64,000 bases of DNA from Vigna angularis (Eukaryota; Streptophyta; Magnoliopsida; Fabales; Fabaceae), in assembly GCF_016808095.1 (NCBI RefSeq), contig NC_068971.1:28975631-29039630 (forward strand), given 5' to 3'. Position numbers and translations under genes: made by a program. Each line of letters begins with the position of its first letter. The first letter of the stretch is position 1. The notes below the pieces were generated by a model. It did not search any database. It saw only the letters and a program-made list of their open reading frames with translations, and was not told the origin of the DNA. Shown piece after piece: positions 24,170 to 35,043 of the stretch.

Positions 24170-26728
24170 TCATTCTCGCTTTTTTGCAACTAGGATGAGA
24201 GGGTTTTTCTTGTGTTGGATAAGTCCAGGAAGCATATCAGTATCTATGTCGTCACTTTTCATCCCTTGAGGCAAATCCCAATCAAATGAATGCAGAAGAT
24301 TAGCGAGCACAAGCTCCGTTGTCATAACTCCCATGTGAATGCCGGGGCAAATCCTTCGCCCAGCGCCAAACGGAATCAGCTCATAATCATATCCCCTAAA
24401 ATCTATTTTGCTGTTCAAGAACCTCTCAGGATAAAACTCTTCTGGATCCTTCCATGTTTCTGGGTCTCTATGCACTGCCCAAGCATTCACATACACCAAT
24501 GTCTTCTCCGGAATTTCGTACCCTCTGATACTACACTTCTTAATCGTTTCCCTTTGTATAAGCAGAGGCAGTGGTGGGTATAATCTCATTGATTCTTTTA
24601 TAACTGCCTTAAGATAAGGAAGTTTTTCGATATTATCTTCGTCTATAAAATCTTTCCCACCAAACACATTTCCTATCTCTTCTCGGGCTTTCTTCATCAC
24701 TCTCGGGTTCTTCATCAGTGCCGTCATTGCCCAAACTACTGCGGCTACACTTGTTTCTGTCCCCGCCAAAATTATATTCTGATTCACACAAAATATGCGA
24801 AACTCCTCTGTTAGAAAGCTTTAGCCCAAAATTTTTTATAGCAAAACAATCCAACTCTTTAAAGAAAATTGTGTTGCTATGATCCTTACAACATCACATC
24901 TACACAAATTATCCATATATTTAAACTTTTGAACTAGCAACCAACACAGGTTGCCGGGAGTGGTATAAGAGGCTCTCAACTCTTAACTTTTGTGGAGTTT
25001 AAGAATATGATGTTACATTATGTTTAGTTAAACAAATGAATAATTTCAAATTTTCCCACCGTTCTTTTCTACTGAAACTCTTCATTGACGAAAGTATAAT
25101 TTTTTTTTCTGAGTTTTTGAAATGGAAACGTATGTACTTTTTCATATAATTTGGTTTTGAAAATTAGAAAGAAGGTGTTGTACATAAGAAAAACTAGTGT
25201 ATATCATGAGAGAAGAATAAGTAAATCCACAAATTAGACAAATGACACTTCAACCACATACAAATTTTTAACATTCATTTTATACTACTATTTTTTTTAT
25301 CTTTTACTCTTTTGTTTTTCTTAAAATAACAAAAATTTATTTTTTTATGATCATTTTTTTTATGTCTCAAAATATCATTTTTTTTAAAAACAAATACAAA
25401 CATTCATTCATTTATGACAATTTACCTTTATATGTGTCAAATATGTGTATGATCTATAAAGAATGAGAAATCATATGTTAACACATTTTTTTTATAACAT
25501 TTTGATATGTCATTTTTTTATTAGATTTAGAATATGTCAGTTAAATAAATAATAAACTACTGAGAAGATGACAAATTTACGGTTCTTAAAATGTTATAAA
25601 AAAAATGTACGTTAAAATATATTTTTTTTCATAAAGATATAGTTTTCTATAAATAATTTATTGTTTTAAAACAGTGATTTCGTTTGATGAAAATTTCTGG
25701 TGTGGGAGATACACATTTACGACGTGATGATCCAGTGTTGATTTCTGTTTTACCTGGTAGACAACTGACGTGAGAAAAAAAGTAGAAAAGTTTGAAGGTG
25801 CTTAGAAAAAACAAAAAGGTTAGAATATAATAACCATCATCAAGGGTTTGATGTGAGAAGGAGTGAGATGCATGGAGAAGGAAGGGTCATTCTTCAGTTG
25901 AATCAATGCATCGATGAAATCCCCTTCATCGGTAAGTTTCTTCCTTTCAGGATCAAGGTGTTCATCGATGGCGTTCTGGAAAAACCCATCCAACAGATTA
26001 AACATTTTCTCAAGACGACCCATCAACCCTGTGAGTTTATCAACCACACCACCAACAAAAGGAATGTAATCTGTGTAGAAAGTTGAAGCTATCAATTCCT
26101 GCGCTTCTTTAAGAAGGCCATGGAACATGCTTTTCTCGATTCCTTCCTCTTCATACCTTCTCCCCAGAGCAGTTCTAAACACTACAGCGCTTGTGAGACA
26201 AGTCAGGAGCTCATGCAAGTTCGTCTCCTTGGAACAAGAAGCGTGCTCCGATATCTTTCTCACCAAATGGGATACCTCACATTTTCTGAACTGGGAAAAC
26301 ATTAGAACACGCTTGAGGCTAAGGAAGTGGATGATGGAAATTTTTCTGGTGTGTCTCCAATAATCTCTATAGGGTGAAAAGGCCATGTCTAGCCCATTAT
26401 AGGAAAGTTTCATTGAGCTTAGGAGAGAGGGTCGGCCACAGAAGGCAAGGTCGTGGGTTTTCATTACCTCCTTGGCTAGTTTTGGTGAGGAGATAACAAT
26501 GGCAGGCCTTGAACCCAGTTGAAGAGAAAAGATGGGACCGTATTTTTTGGAGAGTTCATATAGCTTCAAACAAAGGGTAGAACTATCGAGTAGATAAAGA
26601 TTGCCAATCAAAGGAAGACCTCTAGGGCCTGGTGGAAAGGTTGGTTTCTTAGATGTTTTGCGTATTCGTAAGAGGAATAATAGCAAGATGGGGAAAGCTA
26701 AAAGAACAAACGGTAACATTTTTTCCAT
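24170..26728 (-). CDS. Cytochrome P450, CYP71 clan (CYP83-like), two exons
   Basis: Minus-strand exons 26728-25835 (298 codons) and 24778-24170 join in phase 0 across a 1056-bp GT-AG intron, giving 500 residues, the usual microsomal length. In order: an N-terminal hydrophobic anchor (residues about 4-21), the proline hinge PPGPRGLPLIGNL (about 33-45), the I-helix AGTETS (303-308), the K-helix ExxR (E360, R363 in KESMRLYPPLP), PERF, and the haem loop FGAGRRICPG with Cys442 as ligand. All catalytic landmarks are present, so the enzyme should be functional: an ER-bound monooxygenase using P450 reductase. The sequence style is closest to CYP83 members of legumes, from memory of the family. The substrate cannot be told. 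The single intron at this place is typical of A-type plant P450s. No neighbour suggests a pathway or cluster. Confidence 0.93.
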
Positions 26729-26800
26729 GAACGATTAGAAAATGAGAGAGAGAACAAGAGTTTTCGTTGCAGTGGGATGAGATTTGCTTGATCAAGTGGG

Positions 26801-26810
26801 TAAATATATA
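26801..26810 (-). promoter_or_regulatory. TATA box of the P450 gene
   Basis: On the minus strand TATATATTTA lies about 75 bp before the ATG (26728), a fitting distance for a plant TATA box with a short 5' leader. Confidence 0.5.
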
Positions 26811-26829
26811 TGTGTATGAATTCCCTCGT

Positions 26830-28035
26830 TCCGTTTTGGTAAAACAATTACGTTCGGTTGATTATTAATGTGGTTAACGTCAATAACATCTCTTAAGAAA
26901 AAACAGAGAGAAAAGATTCTGAACTTCAAAATGTGGTGAAAAGGCAAAATACTATTAGAGGGTAGTTGTTTATCTAACGCTTTTGCGAGATGTTTATGTC
27001 ATCTTCTTTCCTCGTTGTTTGGCTCTTTTTAATGATTTGACTTTCATGTTTAATTTATGATGTAAAATGTTTCATTGGCTATGTACAAATCAGTCCATGC
27101 CATGATGTGATTTAGAAATGGAGATGTGACTCGTTTGTGAAATGTATGCATCGTTATCATGCTGATCCTGCACGAACCAAAGAATTATTCTTGATGAGTC
27201 AGGCAATTAATACAAGTCTATTCAATTTGTAAGGAATCACTGAGGACTCTACAACTATAAAGCATAAGACATAGTAAGAAAGTAATTCAGAATTCTTTCG
27301 GGTATATGGATACAGTCTTCTTCTTAGTGGGAGTTCTTTCGCTTTTAGTTTTCAAGTTCAATTCTTGTTCGTTAATACCAATCGATGAATATTTATCAGA
27401 GGTGTTTCGATTACAAAATCAGTTTGGTTCGGTTAGCAAGGATAATAGATGTGTAATTAATGTATTAATGTATAATCTACTACTTTATCTCCAATCTCTA
27501 TTTACTTTTTGATGGACTTTTGATTAGGATCGACTTAATTACGATACAAACATGTTTACTCGTGATTAAGTTTTTAAACAAAATGATTTGGAATTAATCC
27601 CCTTCGGCTTGACTATTCGGTCTCTAAGATACTTCGACCATTCGTCTGATTGGAATGGATTTCACTAAATTGAATAACTAACTGTCTGACTAAGAATTAA
27701 CCAAACAAGACATATTGTACACCGACACCCCAAGCCCTTGCACTATATAAGTTGCGAAGGGGTTCTATACTTTGGTTGCTCGATGTTGTATCGTCTTTTA
27801 TATTTTTCATTTGTGTTGAATTATCACCATTGAGGGAGACAGTTGTGACGCTTCTTTTGGTTTTGTCTCTTTTTAGACAAATAGCGTTTAACTTGTTTAA
27901 GCTTTCTTTTAATGTTTTTATTTTTATGTCTTTTAAGATATTTTGTCAGGGACATTGTCTCGACCTATTCTGTTTTCGACAGCTACGTTGAGTACCTTTT
28001 TCAGGTATCATCAAGTGTTTGGCTTCAACTCTCTT
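26830..28035. other. Upstream region of the P450; possible LTR debris
   Basis: No supported gene. CACTATATAAGTTGCG near 27740 looks like a TATA box. The following T-rich stretch and its short overlapping frames resemble an LTR leader, but no partner copy was found. Confidence 0.3.
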
Positions 28036-28400
28036 AGATGCTTTAGGCATAACAACTCCTGGAGCATTCCATACCACGATCATCATTGTAGATATACCAC
28101 CACCATGACTATCCCAGTTATAAACAAACCATGAGCATCACCAAACCATAAACATCATAGTGGAAAGAGTCAGTCTCACTCCTGTACCCTACCTCATCGA
28201 CTATAGCTGCTCCTATAGCCCAATATGAAAATTCTCCATAGATACATTCGAGTAGTCCCGCAATCCAGCTAAGGAACATGTAATCTTGCCACACAAGGAC
28301 AAGGAAGACACTTTCACCCCACACAAGGAAGGTTCAATATCCGAATAATCTTTCCAATGCACACAAGGAAAAAGGAAACACATATCCATAGATAGCATCA
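28036..28400 (-). repeat. Ty3/gypsy-type LTR fragment, inverted relative to the copy at 1-757
   Basis: The minus strand contains CCTTGTCCTTGTGTGGCA, ACATGTTCCTTAGCTGG and GATGAGGTAGGGTACAGGA, in the same order and spacing as positions about 40-170 of the window. It is a second, diverged member of the same LTR family in the opposite orientation. Boundaries are approximate. Confidence 0.5.
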
Positions 28401-29075
28401 GAAATTACTAGCTACAACAAGTAAACTTTATCCTCCACTCTTCATGCTCATCATTCACCTATTCATATACACCACAACACTCATTCATAATCCAATCTCA
28501 ACTATAGGTCAAACCTAACTCTAAACACAACAACTATTTTCATTCCCTGCTTAACATTATTCAACCCTCAACATCTAAAGTCCTTTTTAAAAATCCAATG
28601 TGAACTCAATATGGACCCGATATGGACCCGATGTGAATTCCACTTGAACAATATTTCACAAACACATACCACACAACATCAAGCACTCCCCTTGAAAAAT
28701 ATCGAAAGAACTTGTTAACATAGCCAAACAACACGACCACGTCCTAAAGAAACACGACAACATACCCAACCTACATAGCAATAATCTGGATACACATCGA
28801 AATAATAAAGTAATAGTCACACACTCAAACTATATAGCAACAGTCTAAAATCACAAAAAAAAAAAATAAAAAAAAAGTAGAACCAGTCCAACAACCATTT
28901 CAAACAGATACATATTGCCATGTTATACCAATCACACTACAAAACTCTATAATTTTTCGTAAAATAATACATCCAATTGTCAAACATAAAATTTAATTTA
29001 GTTACATTTACAATACCATTAAAAAAATCTCAACCACTGTTTATTTAACAATAAATAAATTCTCCACATTAAAAA

Positions 29076-29112
<37 letters not shown>

Positions 29113-29321
29113 TTTATAGTCTACTTAGTTTAATTAGAATCTTAAAAATTCTTTCTAAATTATTAATTTTCGCTAACTTCCTATTTAAAATAATATAATA
29201 TTCAGTTATGTTCGAAACATTCAAAAGATTTATATATGTATAAGTATATAATTCTACTTTCGTATGTTATATACTTAACATATTATAAGAAAAATGTATA
29301 ATATAATGGCATGTCACATGA
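28401..29321. other. AT-rich intergenic sequence
   Basis: No gene seen. Contains an A-rich run near 28855-28875 and an (AT)n microsatellite at about 29080-29109, just before the Mutator-like element. Confidence 0.5.
29080..29109. repeat. (AT)n microsatellite
   Basis: About 14 AT units. Confidence 0.9.
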
Positions 29322-30197
29322 TACATTAAAGGAAAACGTTTCTTCAACAACGCAAATTTGACAACAACACGTGTCGTTCTATCATTTGTTGTTTTAAATG
29401 ATTTTTTTTAAAAGTTTAATTTTGTTTTCGAGGGTGTTTTTGGAAAGAAAAAATGCTGAACCTGTTGGCGCCTTTCACAAAGTGAAATTCATCCCTACGA
29501 AACTCTCTCACCAGTTTTTCGTTCTCCATTCGAAACTCTCGCTCTCTTTGTCCACCACTGTGAAAGTCGTTCTTGGGTCCACCGTTCTATCTGGACGAAG
29601 TTGTGTGTGTCGGTCCGTCATTGAAGTGTTGGGAGGAAGTCTCGCTTGGGTCCATCGTTGGCGTCATTTGTCGAAAGGTTTCGCTTTTTTGTCGTCGCCG
29701 TTGGTCCTTCGTCGATTGGGTGCGGTGGTCACTTTGTCAGCAACGATTTTCGTCTTTTATCCAAAGGTATTGTTTATTCGCACACTGTATCGCGCTTCGT
29801 TCCTGTAGTTTTTTGGTTTGTCAATGGTTTCTTCCTTTCTTTGTACTCTGTATCGTGCAATGGATGTGGTTACCCATTTTCCCCTTCCAACTTGCAAACT
29901 CTTTCTATGAATATTTCACTTTCCATGTCTTTAAAATTACTTTTAGGTTCAAGATCTTCACATGCATAGGCTAGCTCATAGACTTTCTCTTCAAATAATG
30001 TGTCATTAACGACAAAAATGTAGAGTCTAGTTGTTCCCTTGAGTAGTTCATGACTTAACTTCTCTTCCCTCACTTTAATTTCTCCAAGTTCTTACTGCAT
30101 GTGCCTTATTATACAAATGTAGGTAAAATTATGAATTTATAAATATTACATTATCGTTGTCTTCATATTGTTTCTAAATTTCAAAATGTTCATTTTA

Positions 30198-30300
30198 GGA
30201 GGACTTGGCTGCGTTTAGGAAGAAGTATATATGTGACTGGATCCTAGACGAAGACAACGTCCGAAGATTTCAAACGCTGCAACATTTTGGATTACTATAG
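30198..30300 (+). other. Exon-like terminal fragment inside the Mutator-like element
   Basis: After a good acceptor (TTCATTTTAG at 30190-30199) an open frame starts EDLAAFRKKYICDWILDEDN and ends in a TAG at about 30298. It is short and acidic/basic. I cannot name it with confidence: it has the look of the last exon of a larger gene, either the element's own (for instance a Ulp1-type protease tail, often carried by plant Mutator elements) or captured. Confidence 0.25.
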
Positions 30301-31074
30301 CATTAGAAATGTGTTCTTGGTTTAGATTCTAATTTTATAGAAAATGAATAGACATTGTACAAAATTATACTATTAAATTTTTTTACAGAATTGTACAGAA
30401 TTATAACAAATGAATACAGCTAAACTATTCTTGATTAATTATTCTTCATATTCATTTTTTTTGTCTGTGTTTTTGGTTGAGTGAGTTTAATCATTAACTT
30501 ATTGGGTCAAAATTGATATGTCCCTGTACTGATGACGAGTTGGACTAAAACAATAGGTTTACTAAATTGGTTGTTGTTGATTGCCTGGAAGTTCTGTTTT
30601 TGGAAGACAATTGTTCCTAGTTATGTGCGTGTGTAATCGATTACGAGTAGTCTGTAATCGCTTACCAATGGAAAATCACAAATTTGTACCGAAAGTGTAG
30701 CGCCACTCCCCTACTATGGAAGAAGAGCTCCCCATTGAGGGGTTGGACCTAATTTGGTGAAATTTATTGCAATATCTTCACTTGGTTGGTTGATTTTTAT
30801 GACCAAGGACGTGTGGATGTACTTAGTAGTGGTTGAAAGGACTTAGGGTGTCCACAAAATTGGTTGCTTATGATTGCATCCAAGTGGTGTTGTGAGGAAG
30901 AGGAAGATAGACAGTTATGTGCGTGTGTAATCGATTACGAGTAGCTAGTAGAAGACCGAGTACTGTGCGTGTGTAATCGATTACGACTAGCTTTTTGTGC
31001 GCCATTTCTCCAAAGCTTTGTCATGTTTTTTCCTTGGAAGAGGGAGTTCCCTCATCATTCAATTGGGTTCTTTA

Positions 31075-31335
31075 TTCCAATTTTTCATATGGATGAGTGA
31101 GTTTCATGGTCATGGGCGGTTTTTATTGCACCAATGGACACGTTAGGCCATTGAATTGTTGAAAAAAAAGGTCGTTTATGTGCTTTCATATAAGCTAGAT
31201 GAGATCCATCACATTTTTGCCATATATTCAATGGCCTAATGTGTTCATTGGTGCAGGGAACACATCCATTCACATGGAACTCAATCACCCATTCACAAGA
31301 AATGCAAAAGTCACAAACAAGAGCAATAACCACCA
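31075..31335. repeat. Inverted repeat (about 260-bp foldback)
   Basis: ATTGCACCAATGGACACGTT…GGCCATTGAATT on the left arm pairs with AATGGCCTAATGTGTTCATTGGTGCA on the right arm. The outer segments GTGAGTTTCATGG and CACATGGAACTCAATCACCC also pair imperfectly. The centre is near 31190. It directly precedes the first 77-bp hairpin. Confidence 0.6.
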
Positions 31336-31340
31336 TGAAA

Positions 31341-31501
31341 AGTAGTGTTCATCTAGCTGGGGAGTACAGTTGAAGTTTCTGTACAAATGACCCTTTTTCC
31401 TCTGGTAATCGATTACAAGACCCCTGTAATCGATTACTAGAGGAAAAAGGGTCATTTGTACTGAAACTTCAACTGTACTCCCCAGCTAGATGAACACTAC
31501 T
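31341..31501. repeat. Near-perfect 77-bp hairpin with 7-nt loop (copy 1)
   Basis: The left arm 31341-31417 and right arm 31425-31501 are inverted complements with about two mismatches, around the loop AGACCCC. Each arm carries GTGTTCATCTAGCTGGGGAG and ends in the palindrome TAATCGATTA. A transcript would fold into a very stable long stem of the kind that can be diced into small RNAs. Alternatively the structure is a foldback unit that arose with the element. Confidence 0.9.
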
Positions 31502-32524
31502 CCCCAGGGTTATTTTTATGTCCTTATGGGTGATTTTTTCCATTTTTTGCATGGATGTCTCATGTTGCTAATCATTGATGGTGTCAAGTGCATCAAAACA
31601 CAATTTACCCCACTCAATTGTGCACAAAGTAGTTCATATAGGTGTTTAAACCAAGGTAGGTGAAGTCCATATAAGTGTTTGGCTTGTGCTAGTAGAATCA
31701 CATCACACCTTAATTATACTACTATTTTAACTTGAATTATGGACATTTTATAAAGAAATAAAATAAATTAGAATAATATAAGAAACATGAGACAATAACT
31801 TGAAAGTAAATTCGTTTGGGAAGCTTAGAAAAACATTGTTTTTGAGAAATTAACTGCATCTACTAAAGTGGTCTAAAAATTATGAGTTAGTTATGATTTG
31901 AAATATTTTTGAGTCTACATTCCAATAAAACAAGAATCAACTCATTTAGAGTTCGGTGGAGAAAGTTATGAGCAAAACAACTAGCAAAGGTCAGAGGTGG
32001 TAGAAATATATAAAATATTAACTTTAAGGAATTAACTGGACCTACTCAGATGTCCAAAAATTATAAATTAGTAGTCATTGGAAATATTTTTGAGTCTATT
32101 TTCTAATAAAAAAAAAGAATCACATCATTTGAAGGTCTGTGGACAAAGTTATGATTAAAATAGTCAGCAAATGTCAAGGTTGCCAGCATGTTATCTTATA
32201 GGTATATCTTTCTCTCTTGTTGACAGATATATTATTTATTGAAAATGCCATTTAAAATTTTTGCATTGTAACAACATTAGATGACATATTTCTTAATTAA
32301 TAAAATGAAAAAATTTCCTATGAGACTCGGAGAAGGGGTGTTACAACAATGGTCATGCACCTCACCTCAGTTGGAGAAAACAACCTAAATGGAATTTTTT
32401 TTTGAAGAAATCAATGACCTAACCTCATTATTGGTGCAGGGAGCACACCCAATAACATTGAACTCACTCACCCATCTCAAAAAATGAAAAATTCAACAAA
32501 AATAGAGCAATAACCACCATGGGG

Positions 32525-32685
32525 AATAATGTTCATCTAGCTGGGGAATATAGTTGAAGTTTCTATACAAATGACCCTTTTTCCTCTGGTAATCGATTAC
32601 AAGACCCCTGTAATCGATTACCAGAGGAAAAATGGTCATTTGTACAGAAACTTCAACTTAACTCCCTAACTAGAGGAACACTACT
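32525..32685. repeat. 77-bp hairpin (copy 2, more mismatches)
   Basis: Same arrangement as copy 1: left arm 32525-32601, loop AGACCCC, right arm 32609-32685, both with TAATCGATTA next to the loop. The right arm has several substitutions (for example CTAACTAGAGGAAC), so the stem is weaker than in copy 1. Confidence 0.85.
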
Positions 32686-33687
32686 CCCCAGGGTTATTTT
32701 TATGTCCTTATGGGTGATTTTTTCCAGTTTTTGCATGGATGTCTCATGTTGCTAATCATTGATGGTGTCAAGTGCATCAAAACACAATTTACCCCACTCA
32801 ATTATGGACAAAGTAGTTCATATAGGTGTTTAAACCAAGGTAGGTGAAGTCCATATAAGTGTTTGGCTTGTGCTAGTAGAATCACATCACACCTTAATTA
32901 TACTATTATTTTACCTTCACTTATGGACATTTTATAAAGAAATAAAATAAATTAGAATAATATAAGAAACATGAGACAATAACTTGAAAGTAAACTCGTT
33001 TGGGAAGCTTAGAAAAAGTTTTTTTTGGGAAATTAACTGCATCTACTAAAGTTGTCTAAAAATTATGAGTTAGTTATCATTTGAAAGATCTTTGAGTCTA
33101 CATTACAACAAAACAAGAATCAACTCATTCGGAGTTCGGTGGACAAAGTTATGAGCAAAACAACCAGCAAAGGTTAGAGGTGGTAGAAATATATAAAAAA
33201 TTAACTTTAAGGAATTAAATGCACCTACTCAGATGTCCAAAAATTATAAATTAGTAGTCATTGATTTTTGAGCCTACTTTCTAATAAAAAAAGAATCTCA
33301 TCATTTGAAGGTCTGTGAAAAAAGTTATGATTAAAATAGTCAGCAAAGGTCAAAGTTGATAGCATGTTATCTTATACATATATCTTTCCCTCTTGTTGAC
33401 AGATGTATTATTTATTGAAAATGCCTTTTAAAATTTGTGCATTGTAACAACATTAGATGACATATTTCTTAATTAATAAAATGAAAAATTTTCCTATGAG
33501 ACTCCGAGAAGGGGTGTTACAACAATGGTCATGCACCTCAACTCAGTTGAAAAAAACTACCTAAATGGACATTTTTTTGAAGAAATAAATGACCTAACCT
33601 CATTATTGATGCACGGAGCACACCCAATAACATTGAACTCACTCACCCATCTCAAAAAATGAAAAATTCAACAAAAATAGAGCATGA

Positions 33688-33779
33688 GGAGTAGTGTTCA
33701 TCTAGTTGGGGAGTACAGTTGAAGTTTTTGTACAAATGACCCTTTTTCCTCTGGTAATTGATTACAAGACCCCTGTAAA
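33688..33779. repeat. Half hairpin (copy 3, left arm only)
   Basis: The left arm is present, with TAATTGATTA in place of TAATCGATTA, followed by the loop AGACCCC and TGTAA. The sequence then diverges, so no right arm exists. Confidence 0.8.
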
Positions 33780-33949
33780 TACTTTTATGTACTTTTTAAT
33801 TTCAAAGTTTGTGGTTTGATGAACTGTTGTTACGTTTTCCTATTAATGTATGTGGTTTTTAATATTGTTATAATTTTTCATTACTCAATACCCTTCATTA
33901 TTTCCTTTTTATTTGTTTAATATTGAAGTATTCCAACTTGAAGTATTCC

Positions 33950-34440
33950 AATAATGATCCATCCAGAAAACCTTCAAAACACTGTCAAAAGGACTCCAAA
34001 ATAACCCTGGGGAGTGCTTAAGACAGGCCTGGGTAGTTCTTGTCAACTTTTAGTACAAAAGGGGAATTTTTCCCTGGTAAGCGATTACACAGTCCTAGTA
34101 ATCGATTACAAGTGCATCTGTTATGTGTCAATGGTGTAGGACCTCACTTGTCAACCTATAAACACCCTTAATGGGTCTTCTCTACACATAGGACTGACCA
34201 AACTTCACATTTCTTGTTGTGGACACCTTGAACCATTAGCAACAAGGGTGATCCATCCGGAAAACACAATCATAAGGACTCCAAAATAACCTTGGGAGTG
34301 CTTAAGCCAGGCCTGGGTAGTTCTTGTCAGCTTTCAATACAAAAGGGGATTTTTTTTCCCTAGTAAGCGATTACAGGGTCCCAATAATCGATTACAAGTG
34401 CATCTGTCCTGTGTCAATGGTGCAAGACCTCACCTCTCAA
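33950..34440. repeat. Direct repeat pair, about 190 bp each
   Basis: Segments about 33956-34146 and 34250-34440 share TGATCCATCC(A/G)GAAAAC, GACTCCAAAATAACC, CAGGCCTGGGTAGTTCTTGT, GCGATTACA and AATCGATTACAAGTGCATCT. Each holds one TAATCGATTA palindrome and one GTAAGCGATTACA variant. Confidence 0.8.
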
Positions 34441-35043
34441 TGAATGACGAACAAACTGCAGAAAAAAAATATATTTTTGCTTACAAATAATCAACAAAAA
34501 CCACCAAAATGATCAACAAAAGCCAAAAGCAAAAACCCAACCCCAAAATACGAATTCGGAAAAGGAAAAAAGTACATACCTTGTTCGAATAACCTATGTC
34601 AGCGGACGAACCCATTGCACAAAAAAAGCTCAAAACTTCGACACAATCGACACCGAAGGAGACACTTTGAACAAAGCAACGACGGAGATTAGTGAACGTA
34701 GATCGTCGAATTCACGAACTCGACAGAGAAAGAGAGACTTCGAATGGGGCCAACGACGACGGAGATTGCTGAGTGTCGAGAGAGATTGCTGAACGTCGAG
34801 AGAAAAATGCACAAAATGGAGAGAAAAGTTCAAATGAAAATCATGAAAACCCTAAAATTGAGAGAAGAAAGAGAGTGTTGAATGAAGAAGGGTGCTTTCG
34901 GAATAATGAAATCTGAAACCCTGATCTTTTTCAAATCAGATTTCTTAAAAAAATTCAAAATGATCCAATACAACGCTGACACATGTTGTTGTCAAAATGT
35001 TATCAAATTTGCGTTGTCACCCGTATCACGATCCTGCATTAAA

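Larger units (their letters stand above)
31245..33780. repeat. Tandem duplication, period about 1.18 kb, roughly 2.1 copies
   Basis: Three copies start ATTGGTGCAGGGAACACA-like at about 31250, 32434 and 33606. Each runs through the TAATCGATTA hairpin, then (copies 1 and 2) through GGTTATTTTTATGTCCTTATG, AAAATTATGAGTTAGTTAT and AAGGGGTGTTACAACAATGG. Copies 1 and 2 are close to complete and highly similar. Copy 3 breaks off after the left hairpin arm at about 33779. Unequal crossing-over or replication slippage inside the element is the simplest source. Confidence 0.8.
29331..35034. mobile_element. Mutator-like element, 5.7 kb, non-autonomous or decayed
   Basis: The flanks TACATTAAA (29322-29330) and TGCATTAAA (35035-35043) match at 8 of 9 bases, the target-duplication size of Mutator elements. 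The element begins GGA and ends TCC. Its inner ends share ACAACGCAAATTTGA and CAACAACA(C/T)GTGTC as inverted repeats (29348-29378 against about 34976-35017, one end with a 13-bp insertion). CG-rich tracts lie inside both ends (about 29470-29760 and 34560-34880), perhaps promoter/5' regions. No MURA transposase frame was found. The middle is dominated by tandem repeats, hairpins and TAATCGATTA palindromes listed separately. Superfamily assignment rests on the 9-bp duplication and terminal repeats, since no protein evidence exists. Confidence 0.6.

Noticed and set aside
29398..29974. Overlapping 107-136 codon + strand frames at the start of the Mutator-like element
   Set aside because: Three frames are open over the same CG/T-rich tract, which points to composition rather than coding; no domain seen.
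30600..34440. CRISPR-like array suggested by regularly recurring TAATCGATTA sequences
   Set aside because: The repeats are a short palindrome in a plant transposon with irregular spacing; eukaryotic context and lack of uniform spacers exclude CRISPR.
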